Assembly: GCF_000980875.1 (NCBI RefSeq)
Contig: NZ_LAYO01000106.1
Span: forward strand, 42,135-106,134
Direction: 5' to 3'
Origin: Leucobacter sp. Ag1
GTDB taxonomy: Bacteria > Actinomycetota > Actinomycetes > Actinomycetales > Microbacteriaceae
Length of the DNA stretch: 64,000 nt
Below the pieces are notes generated by a model. The model was not told where the DNA came from. It saw only the letters and a list, made by a program, of their open reading frames with translations, and searched no databases. Positions 17,593 to 24,644 of this stretch are shown in pieces; the stretch's first letter is position 1; the number at the start of each line of letters is the position of its first letter. The translations under genes and the position numbers were made by a program.

Positions 17593-18553
17593 TCACACCG
17601 ACGGGTGGACATGCGGCGAAAGCTGGACAAGGTCCGGACTGTTGGCAACAAAAGCGCGCACATCGACTTCGCTCAGATCACCGGAGTTACCGCCAGGTTC
17701 CGCAAAATAGTGCAGTGCCGGAGAGAATCGTCTTTGGATTCTTGGGGAGACTCCATGCAACCAGGCGGCGGCAGCCAGCAGCGTGCTAGTGAACGACCTC
17801 GACCTGTCGCCGCTGCTGAAGTACTCCCAGTTTCCTTCACGCAAGTCTGGACGTGGACGGTGGATCACTGACGCAGATCCGCCATTCTCAAAGTGGTAGG
17901 TGTTACGAAATTCTCCCATACCCAACACGAAGACTGCGTCAAGCGGGGGGCAGATGATAGTCGACCCTACCCTCTACGCTGGTGACCGTTGTATCAAGCG
18001 ATGACAGTCTCTCGATGAGCGCTTGCGGCGTCGCGGTCGTATCCGCTGCGATGAGCCCGAAAGCGGGCGTCATGTAGAAGCGGGCGAACGCAGATGACGT
18101 CACGAACCGGGGAATGGTGTCACCGTACCCAAATGATCTCTTGACATGTTTTGGGCCAGAATTGGCGACTGCGTTATCTCTGATCTTGTCGATGTGGTTC
18201 AGGCCCAGGCTCGTCTTGACCTCCACCACGGAATCAACCGCGTCAACGAGGAAGAGGGCAGGATCCATGACGTTCCTGGGCGGGAGAATCTGATCCTCGT
18301 TGTAGATCACAAGATCCATTTGCCCGCTCATCCGTCCCCGCGTGTCGATGACCTGGCCAGTCCCGATTGAAAAGCGCCCGCCAAGAACGCTTACTAGCGC
18401 GTCTCGGAAAGCTGACTCCACGAGCTGCCCTTTCGCACCAGGATGTGTGAGCAGCGCTCGTGCCGCGCCAACACGCGCGAGAACCTCGCGCTCAAGCATG
18501 GTCGCGTACGCATTGAGCTTTGGCGTTGCAGACATCCGATAGTTGGAACTCAT
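17593..18553 (-). pseudogene. DUF6602-like PD-(D/E)xK-type protein with a one-base frameshift
   Basis: The first 204 residues (ATG 18553) contain RFSIGTGQVIDTRGRMSGQM, then D80 in MDLVIYNED and E111-x-K113 in VVEVKTSL. This layout fits DUF6602 proteins and a PD-(D/E)xK nuclease-like core. A stop at 17939 follows VDYHLPPA. The next frame continues LDAVFVLGMGEF and NTYHFENGGSASVI for another 115 codons to 17593. Removing one base from the G6 run (C6 on the coding strand) at 17945-17950 joins both into a 319-residue protein. So it is a pseudogene, a phase-variable gene, or a sequencing error. It lies 72 bases downstream of the HEPN gene on the same strand. Confidence 0.7.
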
Positions 18554-18625
18554 GCCATCACGCTACTGCTCATCATGGGGAACAGCGGAGTCTTTGGAGG
18601 CTGACGCCCCTACTTGTCATGGCAC

Positions 18626-19840
18626 TCACCCATTGGCTAGCTCTTGCCTGGGGGGAAGCTGCCCGAGGAGTGCTTTGACGAGGAGCATTTTTGCCGCGCT
18701 GCGGAGCTTGGGAAGAAGGCTGCGCAGATTCGAGAACATGTCATTTGAGAATATGTCAGTTAGGAGATGTGTAGTCTTTTCTTCACCTCCGTGTATTATT
18801 CCCTGATGAACCGTAGTAGATCGCCATGAATATACCCGACCTAGCGCTTCGGCCTCCTCCTCGGGTAGGATGACTCGAAGGGCTGCTTTGAATGCTTTTG
18901 TGACGTCTTTATCTCGAGGACGCACAAATAGGATGTTCGCGATCGCTTCGATTGAAGACACATAAGCGACCAATGCGAGTGCTTGATGCTTTTCCTCGAC
19001 ATAGCGAGCTTCCAGGTAGGCATCGACGGCATTCTTGAGGGCGTCCGACGAGTTTAATTTTACCCAGGCTTCGTCGGTGTATTTTGGAGAAGGGTGGTCC
19101 TCCCAGGCGACTGAGTGTTCTGTGTGGCTGTCGGTGAGCTGGATTCCGGCACGTGTCGTTCGTGCTGAAGGTTCGCCGTGGAGGCGATTCACAATTGAGG
19201 CTGCAACCTCATATGGAGGATCCCAATTGAGGGCAAGTAGTCCGCAAAGTTTCCTGAGCGTGCGTTCGGCTTCGCGTAATGCAGACTCCCAGGATGTTGC
19301 CTGCGTTTGTCCTCGCACCCGTATTGGGTGAGATTGGTGGATGCGGTAAGTACCGTCGAATGTCATTCCAGGATAGAGCACGTCCGTAAAAACTAGCTCC
19401 TCCGGTTCGAGGGTCAGTTCGCCAATCTGGATCTTTGAAGTCAATCGACTGGAGTGATGCCAGACCTGCGGCACCTGGATGAGTATTGTTGACCACTTAA
19501 AATGCTGTGTGGATCGACCGGCCTTCTGGCTGGCGAATGAGATCGCCTGCTTTAGAACTAGAGAAGTTTGCTCATTCTCTAGTGTGGAACGAGTCAGCCA
19601 AAATTCCGTGGAGGTGCCCGAAGAGAGGACTTTTATGAACGTGTCATCAAGGGGTTCGCCCTCCAGCATCAGTCGGATGATCGTTCCTTCGAAGGTGGAC
19701 TGGCGCTCGAGGTGCTGTAACCGGATGTCGATCTCGGCCTTAGCAAGTGCCTCAGAGAAGAGGTCTAACCAGTGATGGCCGTGAGCGTTGAAATTGACTC
19801 TAGTTTTCTCTATGAGTTCATCATGACCGTGCGCATCCAT
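18626..19840 (-). CDS. HEPN-domain protein (ApeA-like), putative defence gene
   Basis: A 404-residue protein with visibly lower GC and different codon use than its surroundings. The C-terminal third (about 285-400) is helical: LVAYVSSIEAIANILFV, AFKAALRVILPEEEAEALG, then RVYSWRSTTVHQG. R340-STTV-H345 is an Rx4H motif, the RNase signature of HEPN domains, and the arrangement resembles the Apea-like HEPN group. The N-terminal part (about 1-270) is mixed alpha/beta with no family I recognise. HEPN RNases often act as abortive-infection effectors. It precedes the DUF6602-like gene, and both sit in a repeat-flanked island. Defence is an inference from domain type and context. Confidence 0.75.
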   Translation of the reverse strand: MDAHGHDELIEKTRVNFNAHGHHWLDLFSEALAKAEIDIRLQHLERQSTFEGTIIRLMLEGEPLDDTFIKVLSSGTSTEFWLTRSTLENEQTSLVLKQAISFASQKAGRSTQHFKWSTILIQVPQVWHHSSRLTSKIQIGELTLEPEELVFTDVLYPGMTFDGTYRIHQSHPIRVRGQTQATSWESALREAERTLRKLCGLLALNWDPPYEVAASIVNRLHGEPSARTTRAGIQLTDSHTEHSVAWEDHPSPKYTDEAWVKLNSSDALKNAVDAYLEARYVEEKHQALALVAYVSSIEAIANILFVRPRDKDVTKAFKAALRVILPEEEAEALGRVYSWRSTTVHQGIIHGGEEKTTHLLTDIFSNDMFSNLRSLLPKLRSAAKMLLVKALLGQLPPRQELANG

Positions 19841-19983
19841 AGGATGAATTATTGGCCATTGGGAGACGACTGAACACCCTTGACTCTGGTTCGTCCATGA
19901 CTTTCCCGGGGCTCTGGGGGTTGTGCCAAGAGAACGGGTCGCTAGGCGCTGCCCAGACGCCCTCTCGAGGAACGTTCTACGGA

Positions 19984-20206
19984 TCGCGCCCGCTCGGGCC
20001 GTATCGTGGTCTGTCGACCGGACCCAAATGAACCGTTCCGAGACCGGAACGGTTCATTTGGGTCCGGTCGAAGGGACGCGAATGGCGGGGGAGCGGGAGA
20101 GGACGTGCTCGTCTCCGGGCTGGCCCGTATCCCTCCCCGGCTCTCACCGCACCGAGCGGACCTTCGCGACCGCGAGCGCGCCCGCGAACGCGAACACCCC
20201 CGCCAT
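19984..20206. repeat. right 223-bp direct repeat of the accessory island
   Basis: This is the partner of 16053-16275 at an offset of 3931. It covers the last codons of the intact MFS gene (20144-20206) and about 160 bases downstream of it, including the 58-bp palindrome. This side looks ancestral because the MFS gene is whole here. Confidence 0.9.
20014..20071. repeat. 58-bp perfect palindrome, copy 2; likely MFS terminator
   Basis: It is identical to 16083-16140: 27 paired bases around AGAC, with TCGA ends. It lies 72 bases beyond the MFS stop codon on the minus strand, in a position to end that transcript. Confidence 0.9.
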
Positions 20207-21421
20207 GAGGAACAGCCCCGTGAAGCCGGCGACGAACACCATGAGCGCGCCGAGCAGGGGAGCGGCCGCCTGCGGCACCGCGGTCGCGATGTTCATGATT
20301 CCGAGGTCTTTGCCGCGGGTCTCGGGATCGGGCAGCACCTGCGTGGCGAGCGCCTGGTCGACGGCGAGGAAGCAGCCGTAGCCGAGGCCGAGCAGCCCGG
20401 CCGCCACGAGCGTCGTCGCGAACGTCGGCACGAAGGCGAGGAGCAGTGCCGCGACCGCCTGCAGCGTCGACGAGAGGAAGACGAACGACTTGCGCCGTCC
20501 CAGCGCATCGGAGAGCCGGCCGAGGGTGAGCGCGGCGATGATCACGAACACCATGTACACGAGCACCGCGATCACGAGGTCGTCCTCGGCGTTCTTGTCA
20601 CCGAGCCCGAACTCCAGGAAGTAGAGCAGCAGGCTCGTGCCGAACGCGTTGCCGAAGTTCACGAGCACCCGGCTGAGCAGCGTCCACCCGAAATCGGGGT
20701 ACTGCCGCGGGCTGATCCACAGCGAATCGAGCATGCCGCGCAGGGTCCAGGGCTCCCGCTGGTCCGGCCGCAGCACGGCATCGGGGCGCAGCAGGAACGG
20801 CACCACGAGCACGAGCAGCAGGATCGCGACCACCGCGTACCCGAGGAACGTGCCGAGCGACAGCATGGTCACGAGCAGGATCCCCGCGATGATGCCGATC
20901 GCCTGCGGAGCGGAGAGCCACCCCGACACGGTGCCGCGCTGCCCGACGGGCACCTGGTCGCTGATGGTGGCGGTGAGCGCCGCCGTCAACACGCAGAAGC
21001 CGATGATCGCGAGCGACCAGAACACTCCGATACCGACCAGGGTGTGCTGGGCCCCGAGCAGCAGGAGCGAGAGCGCGAACAGCAGCGCCCCGGCCGCGAT
21101 CCACGGACGGCGTCGGCCGAAGCGGCTCGTCGTCCGGTCCGAGAGCGCACCCGTGACGGGGAACGCGACGATGGCGCACAGCGCCGAGATGCCGGAGATC
21201 ACGCCGAAGGCGAGCACGTTCTGCACCCAGTCGGTCGTGCGCAGCTCCGCCTGGATCTGCGCCGGCAGCAGCAGCTGCACGGGGGTCAGCTGCGCCATCC
21301 ACACCCCGAACCAGGCGAGCGCGAACGCGGCCACCCATCCGCCGCTCACCCGACGGGTGGGCTCGGCGAAGACATCGACGGTCGTCCGATTCGAAGAAGA
21401 GGCCACGGGCTGCTCCTGCAC
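20144..21421 (-). CDS. MFS transporter
   Basis: A 425-residue major facilitator protein with 12 predicted helices. The loop between helices 2 and 3 reads GALSDRTTSRFGRRRPWIAA, the standard MFS motif A, and the second half has a related TLGRLSDALGRRKSFVFLSS. The general look (ALAWFGVWMAQLTPVQLLLP at the start, long second half) suggests a sugar or small-solute transporter of the GPH/SLC45-like type, but the substrate is not readable. The GTG at 21421 is used. Its 3' end is duplicated at the left edge of the island. Confidence 0.88.
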   Translation of the reverse strand: MQEQPVASSSNRTTVDVFAEPTRRVSGGWVAAFALAWFGVWMAQLTPVQLLLPAQIQAELRTTDWVQNVLAFGVISGISALCAIVAFPVTGALSDRTTSRFGRRRPWIAAGALLFALSLLLLGAQHTLVGIGVFWSLAIIGFCVLTAALTATISDQVPVGQRGTVSGWLSAPQAIGIIAGILLVTMLSLGTFLGYAVVAILLLVLVVPFLLRPDAVLRPDQREPWTLRGMLDSLWISPRQYPDFGWTLLSRVLVNFGNAFGTSLLLYFLEFGLGDKNAEDDLVIAVLVYMVFVIIAALTLGRLSDALGRRKSFVFLSSTLQAVAALLLAFVPTFATTLVAAGLLGLGYGCFLAVDQALATQVLPDPETRGKDLGIMNIATAVPQAAAPLLGALMVFVAGFTGLFLMAGVFAFAGALAVAKVRSVR

Positions 21422-21443
21422 GTCATTGGGCGGAGCCGCGCGG

Positions 21444-22925
21444 CTACGCTGGCGACAGCGTACTCCCCGGACGCAGCGAACGGGTCGCTCGCAACGCCGT
21501 GCCCACCCCGATGAGCGCGAGCACGGCGACTCCGGCCCCCATCGCCGCGGCGGAGGTCGCGGCCGCGCTCGCCGCAGTCGCGGCGGGGGCAGCGGTTCCG
21601 AGGGCGGATCCGAGCGAGACGAGCACGCCGATGAGTGCCGAGAACACCGCGTTCGAGATGAGCTGGGCCGTGCTCACGCCGGCGGCGGCCTTCGCGCTCT
21701 CCTCGGGCGAGGCCGCACTGCGCAGCGCGGCGACGCTGAGGTGCGGGAACGCGAGGCCGATGCCGGATCCGGCGAGGACGAGTGCCGCAGCCCACCCCCA
21801 GACCGTGCCGGCGCTCGCGCCGGCGAGCTGCAGCAGTGCGTATCCGCCGAAGCCGAGCACCATGAGCATGGGACCGAGCACCATGGCTCGGCGGCGGCCC
21901 CGATCCGATTCGATGCTCACGCTGAAGATCTGGACGAAGCTCCAGCCGACCGAGACGGTCGCGCCGAGGAGGCCCGCGGGCAGTTCCGGCAGGGCCGCGA
22001 TCTCCTGCCCGAATCGGGGCAGGTACACCTCGAGCATCGCGCCCGCGCTGGCGATACCGAGGGTGAGGTAGATCCACTTCAGCGGGTTGCCGCGGCGGTA
22101 GGTGAACGCGGGCAGCACGGATGAGGAGGCGCGGCGGTCGAGCAGCACGAATCCGAGGATCAGGGCGGCGCCCGCGAGGATCGCGACGGCGGTCGCGGGG
22201 CCGGGCGGCACGATCGAGGCGACGCTGAAGGCGGAGGCCGCGAGCACGAGCGCGAGCAGCGAGGCGACGGGGAATCGGCCGCTCGGGTGCGCGGGCCCGC
22301 GGCCGGCGGGCAGGGCGCGCAGCGCGAGCGCGCCGAGGAGGAACGAGACGGCGGCGAGCAGCGCGAACGCCCAGCGCCAGATCCCGAGCTGCGCGAAGAG
22401 CCCGCCGAGCGCGGGACCGATGAGCGTTCCGACGCCCCACATCGCCGAGATGAGTCCGGTCGCGCGGGTCCAGAGGTGCTCGGGCAGCGCCTGCCGGATC
22501 ACGGCGTAGCCGAGACCGGCGAGGAGCCCGCCGCCGAGTCCCTGGGCGACGCGCATCGCGAGGAAGAACTCCATGTTCGGAGCGAGGGCGGCGCCGAGCG
22601 TTCCTGCGCCGAACACCGCGAACGCGAGGAGGTAGCCACGTGCGGCGCCGAAGCGACCGAGCAGGCGCGTCACGAGCATCGATGCGAGCACGGAGGCGAT
22701 GAGGAACGCGGTGACGACCCAGGCGAAGTACTCGGATCCGCCGACCTCGGCGATCGTCGAGGGGAGCAGCGCGGCGGTGAGGAAGGTGTTCATCGCGTAC
22801 ATCGCGACGCCGCCGGCGAGCACGAGGGCGGCTGCGAGGTGGGCTCCGCTGAAGAGCTCGCGCCAGCTGCCGCTGGAGCTGATTCGGGGTTCGGCGATCG
22901 GGATCGTGCGGGAGGGAGCGTCCAT
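21444..22925 (-). CDS. MFS multidrug efflux transporter under SoxR control
   Basis: A 493-residue drug:H+ antiporter-like protein with 14 candidate helices. Motif A-like residues (VTRLLGRFGAARGYLLAFAV) and motif C-like GVGTLIGPALGGLFAQLG are visible. A SoxR-type promoter (TTGACC, 19-base spacer with CCTCAA-N6-TTGAGG, TACCGT) ends eight bases before ATG 22925, so the message should be leaderless and this ATG is chosen over an in-frame GTG at 22934. It probably exports redox-active drugs, pigments or antibiotics sensed by the SoxR encoded at 49538. Confidence 0.9.
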   Translation of the reverse strand: MDAPSRTIPIAEPRISSSGSWRELFSGAHLAAALVLAGGVAMYAMNTFLTAALLPSTIAEVGGSEYFAWVVTAFLIASVLASMLVTRLLGRFGAARGYLLAFAVFGAGTLGAALAPNMEFFLAMRVAQGLGGGLLAGLGYAVIRQALPEHLWTRATGLISAMWGVGTLIGPALGGLFAQLGIWRWAFALLAAVSFLLGALALRALPAGRGPAHPSGRFPVASLLALVLAASAFSVASIVPPGPATAVAILAGAALILGFVLLDRRASSSVLPAFTYRRGNPLKWIYLTLGIASAGAMLEVYLPRFGQEIAALPELPAGLLGATVSVGWSFVQIFSVSIESDRGRRRAMVLGPMLMVLGFGGYALLQLAGASAGTVWGWAAALVLAGSGIGLAFPHLSVAALRSAASPEESAKAAAGVSTAQLISNAVFSALIGVLVSLGSALGTAAPAATAASAAATSAAAMGAGVAVLALIGVGTALRATRSLRPGSTLSPA

Positions 22926-22932
22926 GGGGACC

Positions 22933-22963
22933 ACGGTAAAACCTCAAGTGAAGTTGAGGTCAA
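22933..22963 (-). promoter_or_regulatory. SoxR box and promoter for the MFS pump
   Basis: On the minus strand: TTGACC (22963-22958), a 19-base spacer holding the dyad CCTCAA-CTTCAC-TTGAGG (22959-22942), then TACCGT (22938-22933). The overlong 19-base spacer and this dyad are the hallmarks of MerR/SoxR-activated promoters. Confidence 0.88.
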
Positions 22964-23098
22964 GTCCGAGGCGGAGGATGCAACCCGCGGGCGCGTCCCC
23001 CGTTCGGGGGTCATTCGCCTCCGAGCCGATGCGATCGGCGCCGTCCCCGATTAGTTTCATCAGCGACCTCGGCTGTTGCACGGAATCGGAGATCACTC

Positions 23099-24373
23099 AT
23101 GGCACGCGGAACACTCTCGTCCCCCGCGCGGGGAAAGCGTCGTTGGGCGGTCGCCCTGCTCGCTGCCGCCGCGCTGCTCGCCCCGGCCCTCGCGAGCCCG
23201 GCGGCCGCGGAAGCGGATCCTGCCGCCGCGGCGAACACCCCGGTGTGGGTCGGCGGAAAGCAGGGATACGGCGGCACCGGCGTCTTCCCGATCTACTCCA
23301 GCACGCCGGAGGATCCCGCGAACCCGGGCGACCCCGATTTCTGGGCCTACTGCATCGAGCACGACGTGCACGCGAAGACCCGGACTCCGGCGATCATCGG
23401 TGACGCTGCGAGCTACCTCGGCAGCAACCACTTCTCCGACCCGGTCGTGCGGGGGCGCGTGCTCTGGGTGCTGGCCCACGGTTACCCGGCGCTGAGCCTC
23501 GCCGACTTCGGCGCGGCGGCGGGCACGCCCGGCATCTCGCGCAACGACGCGATCGAAGCGATGCAGTACGCGATCTGGCGCTACACCGACCTCGACTTCG
23601 ACGCGGCCTGGGCCTGGGAGAGCGAGGACTCGAAGAACGCCTACTGGTACCTCGTGAACGGCGCGAACGCGAGCGCTGGGATGACCCCCGCCGACTTCGC
23701 CGGGACCGTCTCAGTGACCGGGCCGACCGGCTCGGCGAAGCCCGGCGAGCTCGTGGGTCCCTTCACGGTCCACACCGACCGGGCGCCCGCTCAGGTGACG
23801 GTGGATCCCGCTCTCGCGCTGACCGACGCCGCCGGCAACGCCATCGACGCGAACGCGGTGACCGACGGGCAGCGGATCTACCTGGATCTGCGTGCTTCGA
23901 CCACCTCGGGTTCGGCGACCCTGACGGCGTCCATCGCCGGCTCCGGATTCACCGGAAGCGTGATCTCGGTGCCGAACACGGCGGACGGGACCCCGAACTC
24001 CGAGGATCATGCGCAGTCGCTCGTGCTGGTCGCCGGTTCCGGCACCCGCACGTCCGCCTCGGCGACCGCCCAGTGGACCGCGTCCTCGACGCCGACCACC
24101 ACCCCCGGTCCGACGACCACGCCGACCCCCACGGTGCCGACGACCCCGACGACTCCCGCGACGCCGACGCCCTCGACCGGGCCGACTCCGTCGCAGCCCA
24201 CGACCCCGACCGCGGGCGGAACGACCGCCCCGAAGCCGGTGGCGTCGGGCAGCGATGACCTCGCGGTCACCGGCGCTCTGATCCCGCCGGCACTGATCGC
24301 AGGGCTGGGACTGTTCGCCGTGCTGGGCGGCGGCGCCCTGCTGCTGGCGCTGCGCCGGCGCGCGGACGCCTAG
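23099..24373 (+). CDS. thioester-domain (TED) cell-wall-anchored surface protein
   Basis: A 424-residue secreted protein. A signal peptide (RRWAVALLAAAALLAPALAS, cleavage near ASPAAA) precedes a thioester domain: C85 in FWAYCIEHD and Q156 in EAMQYAIWRYTD are the expected Cys-Gln pair that forms an internal thioester. A beta-rich middle follows, then a Thr/Pro repeat stalk (about 325-375). The C-terminus is LAVTG, a hydrophobic helix and RRRADA, a class-E type LAxTG sorting signal. Such proteins can bond covalently to surface ligands. A 17-bp perfect terminator stem follows. It stands alone between an MFS gene and a two-component system. Confidence 0.9.
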   Translation: MARGTLSSPARGKRRWAVALLAAAALLAPALASPAAAEADPAAAANTPVWVGGKQGYGGTGVFPIYSSTPEDPANPGDPDFWAYCIEHDVHAKTRTPAIIGDAASYLGSNHFSDPVVRGRVLWVLAHGYPALSLADFGAAAGTPGISRNDAIEAMQYAIWRYTDLDFDAAWAWESEDSKNAYWYLVNGANASAGMTPADFAGTVSVTGPTGSAKPGELVGPFTVHTDRAPAQVTVDPALALTDAAGNAIDANAVTDGQRIYLDLRASTTSGSATLTASIAGSGFTGSVISVPNTADGTPNSEDHAQSLVLVAGSGTRTSASATAQWTASSTPTTTPGPTTTPTPTVPTTPTTPATPTPSTGPTPSQPTTPTAGGTTAPKPVASGSDDLAVTGALIPPALIAGLGLFAVLGGGALLLALRRRADA

Positions 24374-24377
24374 AACT

Positions 24378-24419
24378 CCGGTGGATCGGCGCGGGCCCAC
24401 GTCCGCGCCGATCCACCGG
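24378..24419 (+). terminator. terminator of the thioester-domain gene
   Basis: CCGGTGGATCGGCGCGG (24378-24394) and its exact complement (24403-24419) form a 17-bp stem with an 8-base loop, five bases after the stop codon. Confidence 0.8.
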
Positions 24420-24644
24420 ATCGATCGCCGGGACCGTCCCCGAGACGGGACCGGCGGCGACTCGGCCGTGTCAGGCACCCCCTCTGCGCAGCACGGCCAC
24501 GAACGGTCGACCGATCCGGCACCCGCCGGAGCGGTCGACCGTTCATCTCTTCGGGGGCGCCGTGCTCCCGGAACGAAGCCCCGCTGCGGTACTGTCCAAG
24601 CGGGGCACTGGTGCGCGTGGGGACGCGCCGATGCAGGGGGATAC

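Noticed and set aside
24000..24280. Short GACGCC-type repeats considered as a CRISPR array
   Set aside because: They encode the Thr/Pro stalk of the surface protein and have no constant repeat-spacer spacing.
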